The notes beneath the pieces are model-generated. The model made no database searches, was not told the origin of the DNA, and saw only the letters and a list, made by a program, of their open reading frames with translations. The position numbers and the translations under genes are program-made. Shown piece after piece: positions 1-23,961 of a stretch of DNA of 64,000 nucleotides. The stretch comes from Mugil cephalus (taxonomy: Eukaryota; Chordata; Actinopteri; Mugiliformes; Mugilidae): contig NC_061779.1 in the NCBI RefSeq assembly GCF_022458985.1, positions 16,785,001 to 16,849,000 on the forward strand, read 5' to 3'. Position 1 is the first letter of the stretch. Each line of letters opens with the position of its first letter.

Positions 1-2041
1 GGGAGACCAATATCAAGGGCAATTCTTTAATTGTCATCACCATTACATGGACAAACTGATCACCCTGCTTATATGAACTGATTCGAGGTTTAACCTAAAC
101 TAAGCCCGAAGACAATTCTCCTCTGAAAATCACTTCCTCTGAAATTGTAAAATGTTTTGTTTTGGAAAACTAAATTCCTGGCAAAATACACTTGTTTTCC
201 AAAGATTTCATGAGGTGCGGCACTGGTCACCTCTGCTGTCTACAGAAAACATGGCTGACGACTGATGAGTGCCATAAAATTATACAGTGCCTGATAAGTA
301 GTCGAAAACAAATATGTGAATGACTGTGTGGATTAGTGATGTAGATGGTGGGTTTGGCCTATCTGCTAATATGGTTACTTCTGTTGTAAAGAACAGATCA
401 ATGCCTAGGTCACACAGCACAAAGGTTTCTCTATAGAGGTCATAGTTTGCTGCAAACCCCCCTGTCCATTCAATTTTACCCCAAACCGAGAGCCAGATCG
501 AAGTGAGTTTACTGTTAGAGCACAAAAGAGAACCGGGTTATTCCTATGTTGTTGTTTTTTATATCCTCTATCCAAATGACAAAGTAATAATAAAGTATAG
601 CCACAAAGCATGTATCTCCATGTTTTGTGATTATTATTGACAGCAACCTGTCAAGTGTTTGAATCCAGAAGGTAGTCTAATGATGACAACACCGAGGACA
701 ATACTTTCTGGATGTAAACATGTTTCGAAAGCACCATCAAACCTGATACTGTGGAGTATTAGGCCTGTTCACTCACATGACAAACTGGCCTTTCTTTAAC
801 AAAAGCGCTCTGCTTGACAGGGCAACAGAGGGCCTGATGCAGTGAAAGGGATTGTGGGCTGGGAGAAAGAACAGCAGGGCAGCCCAGCCAGAGCAGAGCC
901 TGTGAGATCACAAAGCCTTCCCTCCGCAGACCCCTGACCTCAGGACCTCTGGGCAGAAGGGGAGCACACAGGAGTCCCATCCTCCACTCCCCGCCTACAG
1001 CTGACCGAAAACCTTTAACCCTTTCATTCACAAAGGCTGGACGCAAGGCCAAACTTGACTTTTGGGTGATTTTTGCGTGGTGAACTTAAACTTCAACTGA
1101 AAATGTTAAATTGATCATTTACAAAAAAAAAAAAAAAAAAAAAAAAAGATTGTGTATAAATACCATTTTAAATGCAGAATAAGTATTTGCATTTTAAATG
1201 TATTTTCTGCTGGCGTCTCTATATTTCAATTGATTTTGTTGCATCATGTTGCATTTTTGTGTTGAATCTCAAGGCAAATTGCAAAATCTCTGTCCAGTGT
1301 CAGTGTGAAAGTCAGGGTATTGCAAAAGGCCTCACTAGTTTCCATGACACCAGTCATAGGATATCCTTTCTAAGACCTGTGAAAAGTGTCCATGGTAGAC
1401 CAGGCCCACTGAATAGACACAGCTGTCCTGTCCACTGATATGTGGACAAACAAATGCCCTGAAATCTAGCCTTTTCTTTTGGGGCGGTCAGGGGTACTCC
1501 AAACAAAGGCTAAAAGGCAAATGGCCTTTCAGAGATTCCTCTGTGTAGCAGACCATTCGGCAAGTACACAGAGCCGTAGTCTGCAGTGTCAATGCCAAAC
1601 ATTTAAAGTCAGGATTACTTCTAACTTTTTTTGCCCATGTTTTCAAAGTGCACATACAAACGTGCAAGTCGTACCTTCCCTCAAAACAGAGAAATCACGG
1701 TGAACTTATTAAACAATTTACTGACTGCCTATTTATGGAGCATTTATGAGGTTTTAGATTGACTCTCCATCTATCTTTAACTGCCTCTTAAAACGGTCCT
1801 TTAACTGGACTGAGAGCTTTAAACTCGAGTGTGGTCAACTTCCAACAACATGGAAAGGCTTTCCAGACTGACAGAGGTTTTTCTCAGTAAAGAAAAAAAA
1901 AAGAGAGAGGGTTGGTGTGCATGGTGTTCATGAACCTGCCATGCTGGTGCTTGCTTGTTGACAATACCACAAAGTGGACATGACCAGCGAGTTCAACCAA
2001 TTTTCAGTCAATCTGAGCGACACTCGGAGCTCCATACTCAC
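1..2041 (-). other. prtg: prtg intron 2 (partial)
   Basis: I see no coding exon in this stretch; the ORFs are short and without recognisable domains. It contains a homopolymeric A run near 1123-1147. It also contains a less AT-rich patch near 760-1030 that is unlike the surrounding intron and could be regulatory. Confidence 0.6.
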
Positions 2042-2910
2042 TTGCGATAGTCAGACGTGATCTTTGGCTCAAGATAGCTCCATATTTGTTCTGGGAGAGG
2101 CACTGGTAGAATCCTTCATCTGAATCCTCCTTGGTATGTTTTATCTTTGGTATGTACAAGGAGCCGTTTGGCAGAAAGTGTATGTGCTCACTCTCTGCCA
2201 GCTTAACTCCATTTTTCAGCCACTTGATGGTGACTGGAGGCAACCCATGAGCCTGACAGTCCAAGACTGCAGAATCCTTTGGTAGTACAGTAACATCACT
2301 GGGCTCTGTGATGAAGGACAACTCACTAAAACATAAAACCCCTAAAGGAAAAGAACGGGAACATCAGTAAAGAGATTCAGAGTAACAGAGTAACAGAGCA
2401 CAGCAGCATAACAGTTACTAATATGAACAGAGATGAAAACTATAAACTATAAAAGATCACGAACAAACAAACAAAAAAAAGACAGAAAAGAAAGTATGTC
2501 CTGACATGTATGTAAATTTGTTAAAAATATACAATACATGTCTCAGAAATAGTGATGCTGTGGTAATTTAAAATGTGCGGTTACAAATTAAGCTGGATGT
2601 GAGCGTCACTTCCAAACGACTTCAACTTCAAACATGTCAAGATAAACTTAAGCAATTTCATTTGTCAATCACTGCAGGTAAAACAACATCGTCTTTAAGG
2701 AAAATAATAACTGTTTCACAAAGGAAAAGTAGCTAACACCATAGAGGCAGTTGTTAAAGAGTCTCTACGGACACCGCAGAGGAGCACACTGAAAACGATA
2801 ACGAAAAAACAAAACAACAAAAACAAAAAAACACGACACTTACCTGACAAAGGAAGAAACAAAACAAAAAGCAGCCAGAGCTGGCCGTTTTTCATCTTAA
2901 AATGAGCCAT
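2042..2910 (-). CDS. prtg: Protogenin (prtg), first two coding exons, partial
   Basis: Protogenin is a single-pass cell-surface protein of the DCC/neogenin immunoglobulin superfamily, active in early neural and somite development. Exon 1 (2910-2844) begins at ATG 2910 and encodes a short basic start and a hydrophobic leucine/phenylalanine-rich signal peptide. It ends in phase 1 at a GTAAGT donor. Exon 2 (2341-2042) follows a TTTAG acceptor and ends at GTGAGT, also phase 1. It encodes the first Ig domain: [19 protein letters not shown] at its start, a cysteine in VLDCQAHG, the WLKNG core tryptophan, and the second cysteine in [19 protein letters not shown]. The FSELSF and NKYGAILSQ blocks fit PRTG better than DCC or neogenin. 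A second in-frame ATG at 2895 could also start the protein. Later Ig and fibronectin exons lie beyond the left edge; bases 1-2041 appear to be intron 2. Confidence 0.9.
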
Positions 2911-3110
2911 TTATCCAGAAAGCTATGTCATTTTCCCCCTCACAGTGAAGCTCCGCTGTCCTGCGTGCTCTCCGTAGATCCCCAATATCTCTTCTGCCTG
3001 CAGCGGCGCTGCAGCGGCTCTACTGGGGGCCCCGCGGGGCTCACCCCGCCCTCACACGCATGCGCAGACATCACAGGCCAGGGGCCAAGTGCGTGTCAAA
3101 AAAAGTGGGG
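2911..3110 (-). promoter_or_regulatory. prtg: prtg promoter / 5' UTR region, CpG-rich
   Basis: The bases just upstream of the prtg start codon form a local GC- and CpG-rich patch. It includes an NRF1-like palindrome, CACGCATGCGCA, at 3055-3066. No TATA box is evident, so a CpG-type promoter is likely. The transcription start itself cannot be placed from sequence alone. Confidence 0.55.
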
Positions 3111-3544
3111 TCCAGGGACCGCAGGGGACCACGGGAGGATCTCTCACTATGCTTTTACAGTGTTTGTATTTATTCTGCCTTCGGGAATGTGAAACCGGTG
3201 GTCAGTCATCATCATCCTGCAACGTCCTCACATGGGGATGAAAATAGCCTCCGTGAGGTTTATGTATTTATGGGTGTCATATAACAATAATAGTGTCTGT
3301 GAGTGCTAATAATGTGCATGTATTCAGATTTGGTTACCTCACATGAATTCAGAGCACTTTTGAAAGTACACAGAGATTTACAGGAGCACGTTCAAAGTGG
3401 CCTGGCTTATCTGGCTTTGTTTACTTGGAAGTACCGTTTGGCCTCTTGTGTTTATGACAAGTCGTGTTGATATTTTTTTGTGGCGTGGGTGAGAACTGTC
3501 TTGTCGTAGTGTTTTATTTTAGTTTTTTGTTCTTCTCTCAGCTC

Positions 3545-3600
3545 AGTCTGTCTAAAGATATCTTTAATCCCAATGAGACTTTCTGAATAAACAAAGCTTA
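3545..3600 (+). repeat. LINE/SINE-like 3' tail fragment
   Basis: The stretch reads like the end of fish retroposons: a 'ctttaatcccaatgagac' type motif followed by a short AATAAA-bearing tail. The assignment rests on remembered similarity to such tails; only the last few tens of bases are recognisable. Confidence 0.35.
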
Positions 3601-5019
3601 CTTTGTAAGTGTTTCACTTACACACTTTGCAATCTAGGTCTTGGCACTGGATGGCAGCACCTGGAAGTTGTTTAGTGTGTTTTCTGATTCATGCTTCTTT
3701 TAATTGCTTGTGTTTGCACTGTGTTTGACAAATATTGCCATTGTGTTGCTGTATTTATTATTTTTTTGTGGGTTCTGCCTACTCTGCATAGGAGACATGT
3801 ATGTATGTGTCCCTCTATCTTGACTTTCTTTTAGATTATTATCATATCACATAAGTTAAATTTAATTTCATACATCAAACTCCGATCAGGCTCACTGATG
3901 TGATGTCATATACCCCTCAAACTGATCAACCACACTTAGTGAGATGTCTATTTCATATATCAGATGCTTTGGACAACAAAATAACATGAACGTTGTGAAT
4001 TATCAGTAACCAAGTGGCAATAGGGTCACAGTGAACAGCATCTGTTCCTACCACAGAACCTGGTAATTATGAGGAGATATTGATGGCTTCAAGTCAGCTG
4101 CTTAATGAATTCAGGTATTGATCCAGCGACCGTGCCTTTTGACAATGACCCTCTCGTCTCCCAGCCCTCATTCAATAGCAGCACAATGGGCTCCGGTGGT
4201 GAGATCAGCCACGTTGTATCAGCGAAGCACCAATCCGCACCAATCCATCGGTACAGGTAAATAAAGTCGCCACATTCAGGCCGAATTTTGTCGAGTTTCA
4301 CAAAGCGTAGACTTTAATTCTCAACTATAACCTATAGGTTGTGGAATGATTCTAAGGGTTTAGGGCCTCAAACACACATCTCCACACTTCAATATCCAAT
4401 CAAATGAGGAGAGCACAGCGTAATTATGTATTGATTAAAGCTAACTATTGATTTAATCATCTAAAGCCTTATAGTTATAACTCAAGGCTCAAAACCAGTT
4501 GTCAGGGTAATAGCATCTGGTAATGTGTTAACTCGGTAGATTAGATTTTGAGATTATTTCACTAAAGATTTTAGGCGTAAAAAATAAACTTCTACACTTA
4601 TCTTTCAATGCAGTTTTCTCTATTAGGGCCTTTATTCATTAATTCATTATAACAATGATGGATATCCTTCATTCATTCATTATGATGTTATTAACCAGTT
4701 TACTAATAAGGGATGTTACTGTGTGCAGGCAAAAGTTGTTGGTTTACGTCAGTTCAATGCAATGAAACAAAAATGCTTTTTTTTTTTTTTTAACATACTC
4801 AAAGCCCATAGCAGGTAATTTTATTTGTTCCTGTGATCTGTACAAAAGTCAGTCCATCTGTGTTGTCCTCTCATTTTGCCTACGATTTCAGATTTATGTA
4901 GGTATTGACATGTATGAAAATGAAATGCGTTCCCTGAAATCTGTCGACTCACGTTGTCAGATGTTGTGTTGTGGAGGTGGAGGTGGAGGTAGCCACTGGA
5001 CACCACATGGCCGAAGGTC

Positions 5020-5215
5020 AGGCTGTTTTGGCCACGATCAATAGGGTTAAGGTCATTAACATGTTATGAATATTGCGAGGCCATGGGAAAGCAGAGCGAG
5101 GGACTAGTGATCCGGGCTCTGATTGGCTGGAGCTCGTCACCGGGAGAGGCCACCCCCCACTGACCCCCGAGGTCACGTGAAGAGCTGATGACCTCTAACC
5201 TCGTGCCTCAGAAGG
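5020..5215. promoter_or_regulatory. GC-rich candidate regulatory block with nuclear-receptor half-sites and an E-box
   Basis: This is a GC-rich island in AT-rich DNA. It holds an AGGTCA half-site at 5050-5055, an inverted CCAAT box (GATTGGCT) at 5121-5128, and an everted pair TGACCC/AGGTCA with a 3-base spacer at 5161-5175. The second half-site overlaps a CACGTG E-box at 5174-5179, and a further TGACCT lies at 5189-5194. Such clustering suggests an enhancer or a cryptic promoter. The function is inferred from motif density only. Confidence 0.4.
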
Positions 5216-5594
5216 GTGATGGACAGATTTTGACTTTGCATAAACTTGACTGCTAAAATATTAAAAGTGTGCCGTTTGGCCAAATGCAAACAAACAATAA
5301 CATTACAACATTTGGGATAAATCAATAAATAGTGCCGAGACAAATAAAGTTTCCTTATACTGAAGACAGAACCTAGATTTCTTTCTTAAAATATTGTAAT
5401 TACCGGGTGAAATAATATGCTCTACAATAATTATTTTAAAAACGACACCTCGTAAAGAAATTTCTTAATTTTCATTATTAATACCTTGTGTAACATTAAA
5501 GCTACAATGACTACATGTTCGTTTTCCTCAAGCTGTGAAGCCCTTTTTATTTACTGCAATAAAATACAAAATCACGACCACTTAAACACGCAGG

Positions 5595-8492
5595 AACATT
5601 CTTTAAAAAAGTTTATTGGCTTTTAAAACCACTTTAAAAATCTCACCAGTGAGTACTTTCCATTGAAAAAAGAAACAACGCGTTTGCAATATTAACAAGC
5701 TACTGTACATTAAGCAGAACACCAGACAACACCACAGAGGAGGTTTTTTTTTTTTTTTTTTTTCCCTACCGGTAGAAATGGACAAGATAGTCAAACAGAG
5801 TTGGGTCTGGGTCAGTCAAAGGGACAGAATCAGTCACTGCTTGATGGAGCTTCTGTATTCATAAAGAGGTGCATTTCCTTCATTCAAATTCAAATATCAG
5901 TGCCATATTGTTAAAGAAAAAGAAGGAAAATGTTAACTTTCTTCACAAATGCATTTTGCAAATTAAGAATATGTGAAATCATCAGAAAACAGTCATCAAC
6001 ATAACATATAGAAGAACATTAACTTAGTAAACAGCACACAATGAAAGTAATGTAACTCGTGAAACTAGCACTGCCAGTCTGGTTAACAGAACCTGCCCAA
6101 ATCACAGAAGACAGTGGTTACCAAGAACACAAAGTACAACAGAAGTCATCACACATGCGTGCGTACAATCATTTATCAACATAATGAGCATGTAGGTTTT
6201 AAAAGGTTGAACTTTTTTCCCCCCTCAATGCTTTATATTCTCATGTATGAGAATGAGTAAGAAATGTGTATCTCACTGAGATTAATGCACATTTTGCTAC
6301 AAGACAATTAGTCATTTTCTGACAATTCACTTAATTTCCTTACTCATCTTGCCATAAAAAATATTTTTTGTCTTTTTTTTTTGCGGGTATCCATCATTAC
6401 ATTTGTCCATAAAGACGTGGCAAAGCCATGTGTCATAAAAATTTAGTGCAATAACGTGAACCTCCAAAGTTTGTTGAAACATGAGTTGTTGTTTTTTTCC
6501 AGTGTCTGCCGAAAGATCTTGAGCACAATGTCTGTCACAGAGATGTTTGCAACCAGCTAACAGTATCACAACTTTTTTTTTTCTCAATATACCATGCTAT
6601 TGATCCTGCTCAAAGCACACATCACTTCTGCAACTGCAGAGACCTATTATCTTTGAAATAGAAACAAACAAACAAAAAAAAAATAAAAAAATCAGCAAGC
6701 GAGACCAGACAGCATTACTTTTACGACACATTGAGCCAGAAATGTAACACACAACATACAGTATCTTGCCGACTATAAATCTGTTTAGCTTTTTTTTTCT
6801 TTTAAATGGCACATACTTAGCTAGGATAATGGCCATAATATAGTGTCTTGATACACCAAATCTCTATGTATCTATCCTATTTACAGATGGAGCTTAAACA
6901 TGACTTGTACAACATTGACAAATAGCCAAAAACTCAAGCAAGCATCCTACTGTATCACATAGCCTACCTGGCTAGCAGTGATGGTTTCAACATGCTTTCA
7001 GGTCCATGGTTACCTATAAAACATAGGACAGTGACCATTTCACAAATTTACATACTGTACATAAGATTTATGCAACTTAATCCTTTTCCTCCAACGCGAT
7101 AGAACTCTTTTATATCTCTGAGGCTGCCCGCTTCCCGTTGATGTTAATGTTTGCTAGGAGTGTTTCTATGTGTCATAATCTCTTGTGATTTTTAAACAGA
7201 TCATCTTTGGTATGGAAATAAGGCCGGGTCTCCACAAACATAATAACCTAATTTCCTCTTAATCTCAAGATGACATCAAAACACACAAGTCAGCCTTTAG
7301 CCTTCCTTGTAACTAAGCCTTCTCCATACCATTGACATCCAAGCTGGGAGTATAGCATGCCAAAATAAAATAAAACAAAAAAAAAATTAAAAAAAACAAA
7401 ATAAAATAAAAAAATTGACTGACTGAAAGTGTGCCTGTCATGGTTTTCACAATATGACAGCATATCAAATTCCTCTAAATCCATTAATAAGGGCACACAC
7501 AGTGTAGTCATTAGCCTATACAATATATATTGTAACACTGCGAAACAAGAACAGAATAAGAAATAGTACTGAAATTATCAGAGTAACAGCTGCCTTGATA
7601 TGATGAAGCTTTGTATGGTTTCGGAGATATCTTAAAACATTATACTATATACAGTCTCTCTGAAGATGGCAAAAGGCCTTGGACTTCGGGAATAAGGCAG
7701 CCAGTTGTTGATTCCTTTCAATGTATAGTCCACAAATTGGCCTGAATCCCCATCTTCTCCCTACTGATTCATCTACTCCCTTTAGAAGATATTAAACAGT
7801 ACAAGAAGTATAGGCTTTTAAGAAAAATTCACTCTTGGACAATGCTCAGATGTGAATCAGTTTTCCACTGACTTGGTATATGATAAAGTATAAAGATTAT
7901 GTCATAAATTCAGCACCTGGCAGCGTAAGATGCCACCCTTTTTAATATTCAGATATGGCAGGCAAATGTACTACAACTATTATGTGCATATACTACAATA
8001 CCAATATTGTCTCCATTTGGTTGAACTTGAACTGCACACACTGAAAATAGTATACAACAACATACGTTTTTGGTGAAGTCTTTTGTGCCAAATTTCCTAC
8101 CCATGCCACTTTCCTCAGTTGTTCATTAAGTACATAGTATATTGCATTATTGAAGATTACCCTTGCTTTATGTTGGTAGCATTTGAAACTGCTCCTTGTT
8201 GAGTGCATGCTGCCGAGTGCTCACACTTTTTTACTTGAAATGCTTACATTTCTGATTTCAGATGAGGGAGAAAAGTGGTTTAATACTGAAACTCCGGCAA
8301 ATGACAAATGAAAAGGGGAGGGAAGTAATTAAACATCAGTAGGAGAGATTTTCTGGTACGCCTGGCACTTTTAACAGAACAAATGGCAAAGTCCAGACAA
8401 ATCCCAACAAACTATAGTTTAGAAACAGGTATACTACATATTCACCAAACCAAACAACAGAGAACAGAAATCATACAGAATAAAAGATAATA
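5595..8492 (-). other. rfx7: rfx7 3' UTR
   Basis: The region directly follows the rfx7 stop codon and has no coding signature. A minus-strand AATAAA signal lies at 5617-5612, giving a predicted cleavage site near 5595 and a 3' UTR of about 2.9 kb. A minus-strand Pumilio-type TGTAAATA element is present at 6885-6878. Several A/T homopolymers occur. An earlier polyadenylation site could also be used. Confidence 0.6.
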
Positions 8493-18798
<10,306 letters not shown>

Positions 18799-19465
18799 CG
18801 CGATGGAGGGGTGGTGGGGGAGCTTTAACAAGTAGGCCTCATCCCCGGCTGTGCACCGCACCGGACCCACCGCTGCTGGAGCGGCTCAGTCAGCTAGGAC
18901 AGCCCGCTGAATCCAGCGCAGAGCATGGCTACGAACACTGTGGTGGGACCCTCGCGAAACACAAAACAAAACCCCCAAAAAACTGCCGGGCAAAAGGCAT
19001 TTCGCAGAGGTATCTCCGCTGCCGCAAATAAGCACGCCTGCAGCAGCCAGCAGCAGCCACAGACGAGCTGCTTGCGTCAAGTCACACGCAGGGAGCACGC
19101 ACCAGGCCGGAAGCGCGCAGCCGAGTTACAGTCCAAATAAAAAAGCCCTGTAATTTACAGGGCGATCACTATCTCAACACAGCGCTTACAGACCCACACA
19201 ACATTAAAAAGAGAGTTGATATTGCATTTTATACCGGTCAGCTTCTGAAGCAAGGGAGAGAACTTTAGTCACACAGCTGCTTTAAAACATTGTAAATGCA
19301 TGTGTATATAGGAGCTACCAACTTTTAAGTTTACAGTTCAAGCTTACAGCTTACATTTTATTTTATTATTATTTTTCTCTCTTATACATGTAATGTGCAT
19401 TGTAATGTAATGTGTGTAATTATTATTGTTTTTACTACTGGCTGCAGGTACAAAAATACATTTCA

Positions 19466-19535
19466 CCGTGCATTGTACTATAACTGTATAACTGCATATG
19501 ACAAATACTCATCTTAATAATCTTAATCTTAATAA
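19466..19535 (+). repeat. Retroposon-like tail
   Basis: A stretch with 'tttcaccgtgcattgtac' followed by repeated cttaat units resembles the 3' end of fish LINEs or SINEs, which often finish in a short tandem repeat. It is assigned by resemblance only. Confidence 0.35.
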
Positions 19536-20629
19536 ACTGGAAGTACCAAGATTACTCTATGCATGCTCATAATGCAGGCTCCAAAATCGTGGATCATATA
19601 ATTAACAAATAGTAGTGCAGCGTTTGTGTGTACATGGGGTCTGAGGATCCCTTCGTCAAGTTTTAAATTGCAGGCTGATTGTCACATTGTGAACCTGGGG
19701 TGTTTGGAGTCCCTCAATTCAGAGGTACCTGATAATCAGTTAACTGTCCACATCATTTCCATCACTCATTCAGTCATTATATTTGAACCCGCATATACAA
19801 CATACAGGCTATAATGCAGTATTGTAAAAGCGCATCTGGAGTGTTTCTCGTAAGCATTACTAGCTTTTGTATTCTGATGTAGGAACTCTCTATTCAGTAC
19901 ACACTAGGCTGATTTGCAAAACATTTGCATTTAAGGAAAGTGACCAGGATAGCCTTCTTTCATCTGTGCAATATTAGGAGGAATTAAGGAGCGTCCTGTC
20001 TTAAAGTGATGCTAACAAAAACTAGTCCATGCATCTAGACTGAAATATTGTAATTCAGGCCTTAGAGTACTGTGAAGCATCTTGAGGCAGCTTTCAGTGT
20101 TTCTGGTGCTCTAAACTATGCTCAACTGACAGTTTATTAGGTACATAACTACAAATGAATGTGTTTTAATATACCAGTTCTACTGTGACCTAAATCCTAT
20201 CTTTTAAATAACTGAGAGAGCTGCTGATTCAACTGTGTTTTCATTTTGGAGGCTGTAGTTTGTAGTATTATTGAACTGTATTGTGTTTTACTGACACATT
20301 TTTCTATTATTTCAACAACCCCCACTAGTCAGTGAGCTAGGCTACATAAAAGATACCACCTGATAGTGTTCAATTCAGTTTAACAAAACCACAAACTACA
20401 TCCTCCACAATGATGATCACCACCTCCCTGACATTATTTCAGCGTAAACTGAACAGTAGTGATAAAGGGGGCTGTTATAATAGAATGTGTTTGTGTTCAC
20501 TAGTGTACCTAATGTTTTATCAAGTGGTTATAATTTCATCCGAGTTTTAATTTCAAAGTCCGCACCGACATGTCGGAGCTTCATTGTGTCTAACTTGACG
20601 CTGTGTACGCGCTGTAGTTCCGCTGTCAG

Positions 20630-20644
20630 CCTGCGGGGGCGCTG
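20630..20644 (+). promoter_or_regulatory. CTCF-like motif
   Basis: CCTGCGGGGGCGCTG matches much of the vertebrate CTCF core (CC...GGGGGCGCT). It lies in the gap between the divergent rfx7 and tcf12 promoters, where an insulator would be plausible. This is a motif match only. Confidence 0.35.
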
Positions 20645-22260
20645 CTGCAGGAAGCTGGTTGATCAGATAGTGACAATGACGGGTAAACAGCCAGGATGAT
20701 ATCACTTCACCATGTAAACCGTGTTATTTACCAGCACATACAGTGATCTCCACATCCACCGATATGTTTCTATCGACTGATTATCAGATCAGACTCGATG
20801 AAGAAAGGCTTAAAACAGTCTCCACATTCAGATTGTTTTCAAGATTGCCTCTGCTCATCAAACTGCTTACTATTTTTTCCTTCGTCTGAAATCTGAGACA
20901 CGCTTGGTCGGGAAAAAAAAAATAACCCGAGAGCATGGACTGAATCACGACTGTCTGTGGCAGATATAAATACAGCCCTCACTTATGTCACATCGATAGA
21001 TCTGCCACTAATGACATAATTTACACGCGTGTCCAGTTAATATCTTTATAATCGCCCATTTTTATCCGGCAAATGATGAGTAATGATTTATGCATCAAAT
21101 TCGTGAAAACATACGTGAGGAAATTCAGAAGAACGAAGTCACCAGGTCAAGAAAAACAAGACCTAAATAAATTCTTTCATCATGGCTTATTTTATGCTGC
21201 CATCTGTTGATGGAGACAGGTAATGTTACTACACTGCTCCAGTGACACCATGAAACATAATGCAAGACAGCTCCACAGCTATAGCTATAGCTAGAAACAC
21301 AGAGGGGGAGGAATGGACTGCATGTGCAAGTATACAGTGACTGACCTCCCGAGTCTTAAGACAAGAATAACAAGAGGATGAGGAAATAATAGAAATGTTG
21401 CTGCTTGGTTTCTTCTCTGCTGAAAGTTGCTCGGCTACAGCTGTGTTTGTCCGTATGTTTGTTTAATGTCTCCTAGGATGTGTGTGACATCTTCTCTGTT
21501 TATCCTTTGCAGGGACTTTCTGATAGGACCCAAAGAGTTGGAAGTGGACAAATAAATAGTGAGACGATTGACGATCCATTGGCGAATCAAGATAAATGTT
21601 ACAGGGTTGAGTGCGTGGATGGGATCAGAAACTTTAATCTGTGTCACGTCCCCTCGTGCTGTTTGCGCTTGCTGTTGTTGTGACCTGTTTACATACTAAG
21701 ACAAGTCATGTTTCCTTTTTTTTATTGTTGTTTTTTTTATAATTATAATTACTGTAACTACCTTTATATTTTTGAGAGCAGGCTGAGATGTGATGACAGC
21801 ATCTGTGAAACATGTACCAACTGAAATGAAAGCCTGCAGATGTGTCAGATGTGTCTTGATGACAGATCTGACACAACAATAAACCTCTGCCCTCTACGTG
21901 GATGAATGGGGAAGCTAGCACTTTAATCGTATACAGCGTTGTGACATAATAAGAGGAAAAAAGATTTCTATAGATACTTTGATTTAAAGTAAAATAAATA
22001 TGCAAAAAATATTTATGTCCTTTGCTCCATCGCGTTTGTTATGGGCAAAGTCTGATTGCATCTGACAGAGTGACATGTTCTTTAGTTGGTGTTTTAGTCA
22101 TATAGGTTTTCCCATTAATTGGAAACACCTGGTCTGTTTGCAGAATGGCCTCCATTAAAACTCACCGTTTACACTTGTAGAAGAAAGAGGCTTAATCTCA
22201 CTATGCTAGTTTATTTCTCACTGTGCTTTTCTCTCTATGCTGATGACTCTGCTGTTCTTG

Positions 22261-22300
<40 letters not shown>

Positions 22301-22305
22301 TATGT
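22261..22305. repeat. (TA)n-(CA)n compound microsatellite
   Basis: About 14 TA units run directly into about 7 CA units, a common vertebrate compound microsatellite. Confidence 0.95.
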
Positions 22306-22307
22306 AT

Positions 22308-22432
22308 GCGAGGCATCACAGGACACCCTCAGAAGGCCGATGTCCACTCTCCCATGACTCACAACTGTTAAACAAGGGAAACCTACACAATATTAGGAAG
22401 CTAGCTGGTCATAATGTTATGCCTCATCAGTC
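22308..22432 (-). mobile_element. DNA-transposon fragment, same family as the 56.8-kb copy
   Basis: Read on the minus strand it begins GAGGCATAACATTATGACCA and continues through CCTAATATTGTGTAGG, ACAGTTGTGAGTCAT and CTTCTGAGGGTGTCCTGTG. The same order of blocks occurs at 56828-57085 on the plus strand. The terminus resembles the ends of a widespread fish Tc1-like family as I remember it. Only the terminal portion survives. Confidence 0.55.
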
Positions 22433-23961
22433 ATTTTGCTTTGTGATTATAACTTAATGCAGATGAAATTTACATTGGTAAATGAGGGGTGACTGAGCTA
22501 CAAGAGCTTCATTTACTCTTTAAATATGTTGTCAACTGTTGACAACGACAGGCAGCCACGACACGAATGCTGGATTTACACTGTTATCTGCAGTATAGGA
22601 GATTTATGACAAATAATGGAAGTCATTTGATGCAAGCTGTTAAAGGAAAACGTTATCGTGGTGCCAAAAAGAGTTAGTGAAAGAGCTGGATTGAATCAGA
22701 GAGCCAGTATTTGTCTCCTCCGGCTGCGGAACGGACAAAACTGGCACGAATATCACAGCTAAAACAACATGCAGAGTGATGAGGGAGTCGTATGAGTTGG
22801 ACAAAATATGGAACCAATACTTAATATCCATATTACATATGGAATATGTTAAATCTTATTTGGTTCCATGTGGGATATGAAGTGATTTGTGAGCTTCATC
22901 TTCTCTGGTGTGTGATGTTCAAATAAGCCTGAATCTGTCACTGATGTAGAAGATACCAGAAGCTGCAAATAGTGAGGTTTAACTTCAGACCTCAGACTTG
23001 GCCTTTTTTTCTACTGTTTTATACAATTGGGGTAAAACAGATGTACGATTAGATTGTAGGTGAGACAAAGTGGTTCAGGTGTGTGTGTTTTTCTTGATTC
23101 TTCCTCTAGTTTTTCCCTCTTCACCCTCCAGGTTTCCTCCTCTCCATCTGACCAGGTAACACACTCGTTCACATTATGAGGTGATTTAGTGGTTAAAATG
23201 TGCGTCCTCTGTGATCAGTGCTCATGACGCCATGTGGGTACCTGTTGAAATAGGCCGAAGGTTGTGCTGAAAAAATGCTATCAATTACACGCAATTACTT
23301 TTCACAGCAAGAGATCTGAGGCAGCAGTAACGCCAAACAATGTCATCTGGACATAAACATTTCTCCCTCTTTCCACGACACATCCGTCAAACGTTGTCAT
23401 CACCGACTTGTTAACAGCACCGGAGGTGAGGAGCTGTGGCGCTTCGTCTAAATCTCAAGAAAATGCTGTTTCCTTGTTAGTTGTTGTTTTCTCACTCTAT
23501 TTTTGACCCCGCGTTGCTGCCTATTCTGGACTGATTTATTTTACTGTCAATCTCCTGTCACTTCTGATTTGGTTTGGAAGGTCTCGTCTCTGCAGTCTTT
23601 GCCCTTGCTCTTTCCTCCAAATGTTAAGATTTGCACAATACTCCTTCCACGGTGGCTGCCATTTTTTTTTTTTTCTTTGTGGTCACGTCACGCCCTGGTA
23701 ACAGCTCACAGTACTTTTTTAGCGTCTCTTCTTTTTAGAGGAAATAATTGTATGCTGCGCTGTGTTTATTTAACGTAGGCTTATATAGTGAAATGTACAG
23801 ACAAAACTGACCCGAGCTACTACTCACTATCTTTTGCTGCACTTAACAACCAACAGCATGACGTATATCTGTTTATTGTGTAGTTCTGATCACGTGACAT
23901 GCTTCCTGGAAATCAAGCAGGTCTGACTGTGAATTAAGGCCCTCTCCTTCTCCTCTTATAG

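Larger units (their letters stand above)
3111..5590. other. Intergenic region between the prtg promoter and the rfx7 3' end
   Basis: No gene was recognised. The DNA is AT-rich with weak short ORFs. It holds a LINE/SINE-like tail near 3545-3600 and a GC-rich, motif-dense block at 5020-5215, both listed separately. NEDD4, which lies between PRTG and RFX7 in human, has no visible exon here. Confidence 0.6.

Noticed and set aside
18925-19140. Plus-strand ORF starting MATNTVVGPSRN next to the rfx7 first exon
   Set aside because: No recognised family, no splice context and a location in the CpG-rich rfx7 promoter; probably chance.
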